From NCBI GenBank assembly GCA_036571765.1, contig BROE01000005.1, forward strand, positions 8,850,324 through 8,914,323: DNA of 64,000 nucleotides, in the 5' to 3' direction. The notes below the pieces were generated by a model, which had not been told where the DNA came from, did not search any database, and saw nothing but the letters and a program-made list of their open reading frames with translations. Below are positions 21,145-32,765 of the stretch, piece after piece. The position numbers and the translations under genes were made by a program. Every line of letters begins with the position of its first letter. The stretch's first letter is position 1. Source of the DNA: Plecoglossus altivelis (taxonomy: Eukaryota > Chordata > Actinopteri > Osmeriformes > Plecoglossidae).

Positions 21145-21169
21145 CAGAGAGAGAGAGACAGAGAGAGAC

Positions 21170-21209
<40 letters not shown>

Positions 21210-21235
21210 GGGGAGAGAGAGAGAGAAGAAAGCAA
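21145..21235. repeat. GA/GACA microsatellite
   Basis: GAGAGACA and GA units with AAG interruptions in cdon intron 1. Confidence 0.8.
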
Positions 21236-21591
21236 AGAGAAAGGCCAAAGACAAAGAGAAAACCTGTCACCGAGGGGAAAAAAGAGACATAACAGCCAAA
21301 GACTGTTAAAGAAGACAGACTGAAAGGAGGAGAAGGGTACAGAGATTCATTGTGAAGGTGAAAAGTTGCCAAGCCTAATGCCTGAAGCATTCATTTCTCC
21401 CTTCTTTTACCCTGGCACCTGGGGGATAAAAGACAGGCTGATAGCCAGTGAGCTAAACTGTTCAGATGGTACAGCCTTTTGCACTAATGTCCAATCATCA
21501 GAGTTGAGGCTGTACAGGGACTGGGACAGGCCAGGCAACACACTCAGAAGCCTCTTAATTGGTCACTGTGTTCAGGGGGGGAGCTGAGAGA

Positions 21592-21601
21592 AAGAGAGTG
21601 A

Positions 21602-21672
<71 letters not shown>

Positions 21673-21690
21673 AAAGAGAGAAGAGAGAAG
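21592..21690. repeat. Long GA microsatellite
   Basis: About 100 bases of nearly pure (GA)n purine tract in cdon intron 1, with mirror symmetry capable in principle of triplex (H-DNA) structure. Confidence 0.85.
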
Positions 21691-24600
21691 GCACCCTGAG
21701 GCCATGAGGAGAAGGGTAATGACTGGAAACACCGGGCCTCTGGTCTGGGCTAGTCTCGCCTTGATTAAAGACGAGGAGAGACATTATTAAAAGAGAGAAT
21801 GGGGCAGAGGAGGACTGGGGGGGTTGAAGGAGGGAGGGAGAAGGAGGGACGACAAGAGAAAGGGCGGAGATGTAGAGCGTGAGGGAGAAAGAGACAGAGA
21901 GAAGGACATGATTTGAAATACATGGAGGGGTTTAGGGTGGAGAGGAGTGGGAGAGGAGAGAGAACCTCTTTTTTGTTTGAACGGGAACTATGGAGCAGAT
22001 CGAACTCAGGCAGTGTGTTCACAGAAGGCCTGTGGCAGGTCTGAATCCCAGTCCGGGCATATTCCACAGCCATGTGGACTGCACAGGGAAGAGCAAAAAA
22101 AAGCAGCCTCTTGACCCAGACTTGTTGTTGCTGTGTGGGGATACTTGTAATAAGAAACATCAAGTGGGTGCGGGGTGGAGAAGTGGAGGGGTGGAGAGAC
22201 CAGTGATGGGTGCTGTCAAGGAGAGGGCTCAGGGGACAGGGTCAAAAGTCCCCCGGGTGGGTGTGGGGTGACGGCGGGGGCGGTTTGGTCCCAGCAGTAC
22301 GCGGCGCGGCTCTGACGACAGGCAGTGCCATGGTTTGGGATCAGGCCGGCGCAGGAATGAGAGGAGAGGCCCTCCCCTAGGATCAGACAGTCACATCTCA
22401 CAAAGCTCTGTTTACCAAGGACACACACACCCCTCCCCACCGCCCCTGCTCAGACCCACCTCCCCTGCTCAGACCCACCTCCCCAAGTGCCAGGACTGAG
22501 ACCTGGGAGACAGTGCTAATTCCTGCCCCGGGCAGGCTGGCTGGTCGGGGACACAAGCAGGGAACAGAGAGCACATAGGGGGGCAGGAGGGGGGTAGGAG
22601 GGGTCTTAGGAGAGGTGGAGGGTGTTGGGGTGGGGGGGCTGGGGCTGAATAACAGTACAGTATGTAAGACCCATCTTAATTGGAGATTGCTCTGCAATGT
22701 TTTCCCTGGGAATTTGTGTTAGGGGTAGAGAAGGGGGGGGGGGCAGAGAGGGCGGGGAGGAGAAGGGCTGTTTCCCAAGGTTCTGAACAGCAGGATTAAC
22801 CGTGGGTGCGAAACTCAATAGCGACCCTGGGCACTAGAAACAGATCCCAGGATATCGCCACCATACAAGGCCACCTCTAGACCTATTCCAAAGACCACGT
22901 AACTAACAACCCCATTCCCTTTGTGGGAGCAGGCTGGTTCCTTCCGGTTGATTTCACAGGCCTTTCAGGCCACCAGGGAATGTCTATGCACTCGGAAAGC
23001 GAGACAAGACCTGACTCTGTCTGTCTGTCTGTTTGCCTACAGGTAAGTTAGTAAAGTGACCCACAGCATGAGCCAAAAGCAGTTGAATCCTTGTCCAGAC
23101 CAAAAGAAAGTGGACAGAAAGTGATTGAAAGAGAGCAAGATAGAGAGAGAGAGAGAGAGTGCGAAAAAAGAAAGAGAGAGGTGAAGGGTGTCCTTGTTAC
23201 TACGGTAGGTAGAGGACAGAAAGTTGGAGCAGGCCAGGAATTCAAAATGTCTTGATTTCAACCTTGTTTAAAGATACTTAGAGAAGAGAGGAGGGAGAAA
23301 CCAATACATATCTGCCAAAAGCTTTGAACCAGTCTCCTCAGGGTGGAGTCCAGCACTCACTTCCAGTGCTATCTTGTGTTTCCACACCCCTGTGAACTAT
23401 GGGCATAGCATTCTCTCATCCCTCCCCTATTCTCCTGGATTCTATCACTCCCGACGTCTCTACGGCAACAAGCTCTGGAAATGTGGACAACAGTTTCTGC
23501 AAAGCCTCCTACGGACTGCTCCCTGGCCGCAGACCAAAAGCACTCTCAAGCTATAACATATCTTAAATAATGCAATTTCAAACATGTAAAACGAAAACAA
23601 AATGACAGTGTGTTCCAAACACACAATCTAACCGCACAAAACCAGAGACTTGCACAAAGAACTCTCACAAACAACCGGGCCTTAGAAGAACCGATTGTAT
23701 CGTGTTCAATATGTTTGTGAACGCCTACCGCTGTGTTGTGTCTCAGCGGAGGAGCGGGAGAAAAAAAGGCAACAAGCACACACCATTTTTTGTCACTCAG
23801 CTGATGGATTGAGTGAGTGTGAATATAACAGAGCAATGTCCATTCATTCACAGTAGGAGCATAAACAGAGAGGGGCGGTGATTAATGTCTTGGTTCTATC
23901 CCTCCGGCTCCTATCGAGAGAGAACTGTGTAGCACGGCCTCCCCTGCATAAACAAACACACACTAAGGCTTCACATAAAATTAGTCTTCCTGACCAAAGC
24001 TGTTCAAAAGCCCAAACAAAAAACAAACCATATCCCTTGTATGTACATGTTTGAGGACATTAAAACAAATATGCAGTTTCAAAATCCGGGGTCCGGGTGC
24101 TGTATTTAGGTTGTCTAAATGTTTATCTGTCTTGCCTTGTAACTCTGCAAAGTTGTTGTGCATCACTGAGGGATCGCAAAACAAACTGGGTGGTGAGATT
24201 TCAACAAACTCTCCGTCTGACTTTCCAATTCTGGCACTCAGTCAAGTCATTAAACTTCTCTTCGTCCTCGGGATCCAACTCTCTCGCAGTCTCTCTCCTT
24301 CTCTCTGTGCAGCACTGGAGGTGAGACCTGGGCTTGGCAGATGACGTCTTGCTTTCGATAGAGCCAAGACCAACAGAACTTCATGACAACAGCAAAACAC
24401 AGCAGTAACATTACAGTGCGATTCATCTGCTACTCAAACAGCGGTGTCACACTACAAAGCCCACCCTCGAGTGGTGTCTGCTACCGTGGAAATGTTCCAC
24501 CACCTCAAACTAAGATGAGCTACAAGTATGTTTGCTCTTTTGAGCACAAAGCCAAGTTTGTCACATTGACTGCCAACAGCGTGCACCTAAACTAAAGTCT

Positions 24601-27600
24601 GGTGTTTAAAAGTGAATTCAGAGTGAGAAAAGCTTATCTTTGATTCCGCTTGACCAAAATCCTGGTTCACTTTGAGTTCCGTTTATAAAGTGGGTTAGCC
24701 TGCACCCAAAGGAGCCGCATCGTTTGAGCGGCGCAGGCCTAAAATGGCCCCCACAACCACAATGCAGGAGGAAGGCTGCATGGCTGGAGGCTGTGCTAGT
24801 GCCCACAGCTTTAACACACAGATTGGGAGAAAAACAGCCCTTCAAACAAGCAGGCTGTTTGTCAGCCTGAGGGGAGTGCCAGGCCCGGCCACCAGTTTTG
24901 CCTTAATATAGTCTGATCCTCTCTCCAGTCTCCCAGCAGCACACATTCTGGTGCTATGAAAACCATGTCAGATGTGACTTATTGGTTCAGCATTTGAAAT
25001 AGAAAGCTGTGGTTGCTCTTGGTTTTTTGGGAAGAGAGAGTTCTCTTCTGTCTAGGGGGCCTCAGCGAAGCAGCACAGCCGAGGAAGGCAAATTTAGGAG
25101 GGTCAATTTCAGGAAGAGAGAAAGAAATGAATCTTGCAAACAGGAAGACGCTGAGGATGCAAAATTCCCTCCTAGATTCTGGAAGGCTGCGGAACACTCC
25201 TTTTTCCTTGGGAGCTGTCAGCGAGTCCGGTTCAGAAGTTCAGTCCCAAATCTTCCCTGAGGGTGAAGATTCATTATCTGTTCTGCTCAGCTATGAATCT
25301 GGGAGAACGCAGGCCTCATCGTCCATAACTCAGAGTAATTACAGGATAAAGAGTTGATTTTGGCGGGAAGGTAAGAGCAGCATATACTGTAATGCCATTG
25401 TTTCAACTTCCCAGGGAACGATTTTTGTTCTAATGTGGCCGATTTCAAGCAGTCTTAAGTGCTCCAATAAACATTGGCCACGCGAGCCAAAAAAATCACA
25501 CATTGGTCAGTTTGTTTTACTCTGTTCTCGATTCCTGATTTTATCCAACTTTTTCAGAATTCATCAAATCAATTCAACAGTGACAGGAATATCCAAAATG
25601 AAAACAGATCTTCTGGAACACTGTGACATTTTCGTCCATAATGAACTTGAAATACTGCGTGGATAGACAGTAACACTGAAGTTTGAGGAGAATAAGCCTT
25701 GTTCAAAGAGAAAACCAGATCTCTCCAGCTACCTCCGATGTCCGCCATCTCTGTCTAACCCGTGTCTGGACGCTCTCCTGACACATCCAGTGGCTCTGTG
25801 GAACATCTGGACCTGTGCTTCCAAACTGTTTGTTTGTTTTAACAATTTTGTCCTGATGTTTCTCATTTTCATTTCTCAATGTCCTAAAAGGCATGATCCT
25901 ATTACAGGTCTGAGATGATCAGGGAACGATTGAAACCGAATATGGGGGCTTTGTTGAGAGCACTTGTAGTGTGTATACCGCTACACAGCCACCTTTGACA
26001 TGGCAGAGGCTACGTATATGAGAAGGCATTCAACCCATCTGTTACTTAGAGTGAGGCTCTCAGAAAGGACAGCTTGTACCTGAGTGTTTGGATCAGCTGT
26101 CAGGCCTGTGCATGTACCCAACACCTTAGACAAGCCTTAAACATGCCCTTAGAAGACCTTAGAAGACAAATTATACAAAGACACATGATTTGTAGAGTTA
26201 ATGCTGTATATAAAGCTGTAATGCTACAATAACGCTGTGTGCTGAAGTAAGATAAGGAGTCATTCTACTGACACTTTTGTGTAAATAATACTGACTCCTG
26301 GAGCTACTGCATATGCTGCTAACATTCAACACAGGCCTGAGAGTCAATTTAGCCCCCACACACAGCTTGTGTCCAGAAAAATATATTGAGGGATGTAGGA
26401 AAAAAAAATCACCACATATTTTGATTGAAATTGCAACCGTGGGATGCGCTCACCGTCCCAGTATTTTAGAAAATTTACTCTCAAACTCCTAATGGAAGCT
26501 GCCCATCTTTCTGACTTTACCGCGCCATCCTTGGTGCCTGGGCCTTGTCAATCAGCACCCCCTCCCCCGGATCCCTCCAACATGGTGGCTTGCTGGCAGC
26601 CTGCCCAAACCTCTCCTCTGCCCTCCTAATGGGTCAGGGGCTCTCAGCTTGTCCTTGACAAATGAGAGCTGGACTTCCAACTCACAAAGGCCAACATTCA
26701 AGGAAATGGAAAAGTACTAACTAACTGTGACTCAATCCCTTGAGATACGAGGGTGTGTCACTTATCCAGGGGGGAAAAAACACTAGCATACTAAAATGGA
26801 TAACCCACAAAACAAATCTACAAATCAAATTCCCTACAATATCATAAGAAGGAAGGAATATTCTAAATTCAGGAAGTGTTCCTCAATTTTTACGAGTTTG
26901 TATTTTCAGAAACTCCAACAGCCAACGCCAACAGCTGATCCCTAACAGCAATAATATTGCAGATCTGAGCCCAAACCCAAATAAACAACCAAACCACATT
27001 GTGATTTAGCTGTTCCACTCACTTTCATCTGCTCCAGGACAGGGCTGAGGTTTACTGCCTGGCCTTACATCTGTGGGGCAGAGGGAAGAGGAACTCCCAA
27101 AATAATCCTGAGAGACCACTCTCTCACCCATCTGGACACACCCTTGCTCCTTCTCTCTCACCCTCTCCCTAACTCCGTCCCTCTCATTTGATCGCATCTC
27201 AAACACACTCACTAATATATTCATCGTCTGTGTTCCTCTGAACTCTCCTCATCCATCACGATGACATTCTGACTGACTCCTCCGCTCTGCTGTGACCTTA
27301 GCCAGACTGTCTGACCTTCCTCGCCATCTCCTCTCCCAGCGCAGCTCTACCCCTACATTCTGGTGCCATGACATCAACGTCTGCCCAAAGCTACTGATCA
27401 TCCTCCATTTGTCAACGGATAATCTCTCTCTGGCTCTCTCCTTAACTAATCTGAGCAGGTCGAGGGAGAGGAGAGATTACAATACGGAGTCTGAATAATC
27501 AAGGGGGCCATTATGAGAGCGGGTTCTTGTATCATTACACGTGCTTACATTCAAATTGCCCACTTAACATACCTCTCCAACAGCCACATATGTTGATCAT

Positions 27601-30600
27601 TAGCCAGTGCTCTAATCGGCCAAACATTATTCTAGCACACTTAATGGCATAGTTGTGTTTTTTGCTCAAGTCTTTATGATAAGAACTGGAACGCTAAAGG
27701 TTTATTAATTTCCCTACAAATCACAGAAAGCGGGTTTGATTATAAAAACCGGGTTGTGTCAGAAGGCGTTTGAGTCATTAGACCTCATGCACACGCACAG
27801 TACCGCCACATGCACTCACATTCAATGACATGATGCTGCACCTGAAATACTATAAATACACAAATATTCATTTCATCAATTAGACTGTGTTGGGCCCACC
27901 AGAGACAAAGGACTATTCTTAGATCCGGTCAATATCTCACCCCGACATAGGCAACACAAGCGAAAGTAGTAACATATCTGGACATCATCGGAAGTGTCTT
28001 TTCAATGCTAACCACCGATCCTTCCACCCCCCAGCCCTGCCCGAGACAAAACAATGCTAAAGCAACTGTTTGAACTTGAATGTGTTTTATTTGAAAGCAG
28101 CCATGTGTGTCCCCTCAGGCTCTATGTCATGGCCTTTGAGATGAGATTCAAGACTTCCTTCTCTCAACGTTTTGGGTTTGTATTTTGTAAGTGCAGCCCC
28201 TATGTAACTTAAGTTCCTGTGAAGTGCTAATGATAAGGGAGAAATGTCATTCTGTAAAAACTGTCAATAAAAAAAAACTGCGCTTGAAAACAAGAAAGGG
28301 ATTTATCAACATTGTAATCATACCTAATTGTTGCCATCTCCTATGGAACATTCAGAAATGTAACAACATTGTAGAAGCAGTTTTCAAGAAAAGAATACTT
28401 ATGCCAATTGCACAAAATAGCTAAAAACTGGATGAAAAGCATATGCTAAATGAATATATGATAATTATCATACAAATAGGCTACATATACACTGCCTTTG
28501 CACAATGAGGAATCGTTCATATTTACGATTCATATTAAACGTGCATTATATAATGTGTTAGACAATAAAAGTGAAACATTTAAGTTTGATAGTACCATCC
28601 AAACTATTCTCAGATTTCACTCCAAAACTATATGGTTGCTACACTACCTTAAAAATTGCATTCAACCCTTCAAGTATGTGCAAGTGATATACATTCATTA
28701 GCAGGCTGCTCCAGCCAGACATGATTGAAAGGGTTCCAGTCCAAAGCCGCAGGGTGACAGTGGACACAGAGGATTAGAAAGAGGCTGAGGCAAACATTTC
28801 TGTCTACTCCAAAAATAAAAGGCAGGAGAATGCCTTTTCCTATGCTTCATGTACTGTAGCAGGAGTTTGCTCTAGTCCATTTTCAACTTGACAAGTTGCG
28901 AACCCTTGAATGTTTTTAAAAGTGACTGTTCACTTGCAGTGAAAAAGGAAGGATGAAGACACATACAATACTTTTTTATGTATTTTGGAGGAAGTTGAGA
29001 ACCATTCACTTGGTTGTTATAATTTAAAAAAAGAAATAGCTAATTCACAAATAAATAACCCGTGCAGTGACTAATGGTTTTTTTCGTCAAACGACATAAA
29101 TATCAGGTATTTATCGCAGATATTTTCTACACTGGACTGAATCTTTTTTTTTGCAATTTCCTGCACTTCTAAGTCCTCCCTGACAAATATATATAGAAAT
29201 AGATTTGAAAAGAGGGACACACCAGGAAGACTGCGAGAGAATAGCAGTGGAAGAACAGGCTTTGATGCGGTCTAATAACTTTGATCAGACAATTGTCACT
29301 CACGTGCCATCTGTATTTCATGTTCAATTTCAATCTCTTCTACAAGCCAAGTGTGACCTTAAGATTATGTACCATTGTGCAAATACTCTTGAAGAGGTTG
29401 AGCATGTGGAAGTGAATAACAATGATTAGATGCAGTGTCTGATAGTGTAGACACTGTAAGTGTTTGCAATATTTCTTGTTACACCTTGCTCCTGTTACAG
29501 TGCTTCTAACTACAGTACATTAACTACAGGTAATATAATATAATGCAAAATAATATTTATATTATTAATATTTATAATGATTTAACTTTTGGGGGGTTAA
29601 GAAACGTTAAAACAGATTGGCCATTAAACACACATTTAGAAGACAAACAAACTTTTTAAATAACAAACTTGAGAGTATGACATTCAGTATCAAATAATGT
29701 CAGTTCACTATGATTATTATAATGGGATATAGTACAGTAGATTGCTCAAGCAAGTCAATATAGGCATAATTTCAAACCAAAGTCAGTCAAACAATTTAGA
29801 TAACTTGTGATTTGCTGGCTTTGCCCATTTTCACTTTTTATGACTTTGACACCATTGCGTCAACCAGGGGACATATTTGACATTTCTGCAAATGTGCTTT
29901 CATCTTCGGAAGTCAAAAGTTTGCCTGCAGGCCATCTGTTTTAACTGAGCTGTACAATTGATTTTCCTTTAAACTCTCTGAAAGCTTTTGTAGGCACTGT
30001 CATCCTATTAATAAATCAGGAGCATTATTTTGAAGCTATTCCAAAGCCCACAAAAAACTGATCACAAAACTATCATGTATGCAGATCCTGCTACAGAGGC
30101 CTGGGACCATGGTCTGCAGTTCTACCATTTAAAAAAAAGATTGTTTCATATAAAAAAATTGCCTATTTAAAGACAATACAATTGCTGGCCACAACAATTG
30201 CTTGGATGATAAAGTGTTTCTTAAATAAATTCTATATGTGTTCAGTGATTTAAATTGAGGAAACAGAAAACACTCTCAAAACGTTTTGATGACACATGAT
30301 GGTTGCTTAAAATAAAGTAGCATTTGATTAGTTTCTCGCAATGTAATGTTTAAAATACAACCCTTAAGTAGCAACATACAAACAGTGGTTTTGCTGTAGA
30401 ATGTGTGAATAGAATGTTTTCATATATGATATTTCATATCTTTGCTCCGTCCAGGGGCGCCCCCATCTACTTACAGAGCAAGCCCATTGAGTCTCGTGTG
30501 TTTATTTATTTTTTTAAACACACAGCACTAGTTTTTGAATCAATAGGTTTTGAATACAGTATTGTACAATAAATATTAACGGCATGCGAATGTCTTTCAC

Positions 30601-30693
30601 CCCATTCAACCGACCGTCCTCATGCGTGCCGAAGACTTTCCAGTAACTGTAAAATCTTAAGCGGTTCCCCGTTCACTTTCTCCCCGGTCTTAC
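24601..30693 (-). other. cdon intron 1, distal AT-rich half
   Basis: Composition shifts to AT-rich from roughly 25.4 kb, strongest at 28.0-30.6 kb, with few microsatellites compared with the rest of the window. No coding exon was seen. The low repeat content and homeodomain-type TAAT/ATTA cores (for example around 27700-27760) would suit regulatory sequence, but this is inference. Confidence 0.45.
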
Positions 30694-30900
30694 CTCTCTT
30701 GCAGGAGGGTAAAAGCGGCGACCAGCCAGAGGAACTAGAAGAAAAACGCATTCTTATGATGGCAAATCCGTACGGGGCCCTCCATTAGACACGGGCTCAA
30801 AGTGCAGTACAACTGGGATTGAAAACGGACGGAAAACAAGTTTTCAGCCCAGTAGCGGATACTTCTGAGCCAAGGTGCGCAAGCTCACTTCTGTCCTCGA
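30694..30900 (-). other. cdon: Candidate non-coding first exon of cdon (upper boundary uncertain)
   Basis: A strong - strand donor, AGAG followed by GTAAGA, lies at 30694/30693 at the edge of a CpG-containing segment. It is the best donor upstream of the 5'UTR acceptor at 17483, and vertebrate CDON genes have a non-coding first exon. The 5' boundary is a guess from a weak TATA-like GATAAAAC at about 30915-30922. Transcript evidence is lacking. Confidence 0.4.
30735..30785 (-). other. Possible upstream ORF (16 codons) in the cdon leader
   Basis: ATG at 30785-30783 reads MEGPVRICHHKNAFFF and stops at TAG (30737-30735), entirely inside the candidate first exon. If the exon is transcribed this could restrain translation from the main ATG. 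Confidence 0.25.
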
Positions 30901-31020
30901 GCGGAGGTAGCTGTAGTTTTATCTCAAGTTCTGAAGGAGTGCGTCCGAGAGTGGCACGCTCTCATACCGACCTGTTTTAACTTCTTCCCCCTCTCGCTCA
31001 CCCTCTCTCTACAACTGTCT
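30880..31020 (-). promoter_or_regulatory. cdon: Probable cdon promoter region
   Basis: The - strand region just upstream of the candidate first exon contains CpGs (TCCGCTCGAGG, CTCGGACGC), a TATA-like GATAAAAC (30922-30915) and purine-rich GA sequence. A palindromic GGGGCGCCCC lies downstream at 30454-30463. This is inferred from exon position, not from a mapped start. Confidence 0.3.
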
Positions 31021-32130
31021 TTCTCAACACACACATCCTTGAGCCTAGTATCGAATTGCTCAGCAAATCATGGCAGCGACTGAGCCTGATCGTCAAACCA
31101 GGAATGTCCCTGCCCCACAGCTCAATACGCTGAGAGAGCGTAGTGGGAAGGCAGTGTAGAGGGGGAGAGGGGAGGGGTAGCCCCCAAGCCTGTGTGTTAA
31201 CAAGCTTTACCATCAAACAACGAAATAGCCCACTGTCCACGCCCTCCGACTGAGCAGCAGGTAAAACACTAATACCCTTCCCTGTCGCTCCTATGCAAAA
31301 TAGCTCAAGTTCCCCTTCATTCATAAATACGTACATGCTTTACTATATCACTGCAATATTGACATTGTTACAAGTCTAACTTGTATCATGTATGCATTTT
31401 ATTTAATAATAAAACAAACAACAACTTAAGTGTAACGTACTAGCATATAAAGTTAATGTAGTAGTATTAGAATAGTTTTACAGCATTTGTCACCCCACTG
31501 TATACTGTGCAAGTGTAATTATTAACAGGCAGTGGAAGGCTGTATTTGGACCATAGTGCATTGCAAAGGGATGCCATTCAAAAACGTCATTCCAACAGCC
31601 TATAATGGATGAAATTAATCATAAGGTGAGTATTACAAATACAACATTTTATTTGACATTTCTTTTATTTCTAAGTTTGTTGATGGATTGACAGTTAACC
31701 AAATAATATCAATTTTTAAAAGACATTTAGACCTGAAACATTCGAGAAAATAAATACATTGATTCATTTTTGCAATATAATCCACATACTTTTCAGGGTG
31801 AACTAAAGCCCTCATTCAAGAGAATTGAGGCTGTGTGTGAGAGGGAGATATTTGAACAGTTAACAACCATGGGTAGCTCCTGACACCCAACCTGTTAGTT
31901 GGCTAGGATGGATGTTAGTTGGCCAATGATGTTTCCTTAGCGCGGGGTGAAATGACTGCAGGTTGCAGTAGAGAGAAGGTTTCAGGCTGGACTGAGTTGT
32001 GCTGACCGTGCAGGTGTGTCAAACACTCATCTGTTGTATGCATTCATGAGCGTGTGTAAACAGGCCAATCATCTCTGAGGCTGTAATCATGTGCTCCAGC
32101 TCTCAGTAGACAAGGTGTGGTGCTGTGGCC

Positions 32131-32182
32131 GAGGCTAGGACTGGGGTTGGGGCTGGGGCTGGGGCCAGGGCCAGGACTAATG
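32131..32182. repeat. Hexanucleotide array (GGGGCT/GGGGCC)
   Basis: Period-6 units (GGGGTT, GGGGCT, GGGGCC, AGGGCC), similar in type to the array at 14488-14577. Confidence 0.7.
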
Positions 32183-32710
32183 TCAGAGCTACTGGGATTC
32201 ATGCCAGAACCAGGCTAGGCTTAAGGTTTGGATCCTGCTTGGTGCGGGAGCTGTGGTCAGGTCCAGGGTTGGGGTTGTTCCTATGGTGGGTGCTGAGGCT
32301 AGACTTGGGTTTGTATGGAAGGTGTGATCCAGTCCCCCTGAGGCAGGACCAGCCAGCAGTGCTCTGCTGTAGTCCCTGCCAAACCCAACAGCAAGGGCTC
32401 TCTGACACCCAGGCAGAGGAAAAACATTGGGGAGGGCTGGTTGTGAGACTGGCTGTCGGACTAGCTGACGGCTCCAGTGTTTGCGTATGCACTCCAGGAC
32501 TGGACATGCCAGCTATCTTACTCGACATACTCTGTCACCGTTTTCCGCTCCCGTCTTGTCCTGATGGCCCACAGAGTCCACACTGTGCAACACTATTGTT
32601 TCATTTTCATAAAGTTGTGATGCAGAATCTCTGACTTGGCTGTCCTCTGTGGGCTCCTGAAAACTCATTGTACCAAGTTTATTAACCTCCATGGCTCCCA
32701 TCAAGGTATG

Positions 32711-32765
32711 TACACATACATACACGCACGTGCGCGCGCACGCACACACACACACACACACACAC
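32711..32765. repeat. Alternating purine-pyrimidine tract with Z-DNA potential
   Basis: TACACGCACG, then TGCGCGCGCA, then (CA)n: near-continuous purine-pyrimidine alternation over about 55 bases with a CG-rich centre, the composition most prone to left-handed DNA. Confidence 0.7.

Larger units (their letters stand above)
17483..24600 (-). other. cdon intron 1, proximal half
   Basis: GC-balanced non-coding DNA with C-rich runs (about 18110-18150), GA microsatellites and many short purine tracts. A near-GLI motif GACCACCCC occurs at 17851-17859. A CTCF-like core occurs near 18770. No protein-coding exon was recognised on either strand. Confidence 0.55.

Noticed and set aside
30430..30480. CTCF-like GGGGGCGCCCC near the cdon promoter
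   Set aside because: Only the GGGGGCG core fits. It is better described as a short GC palindrome.
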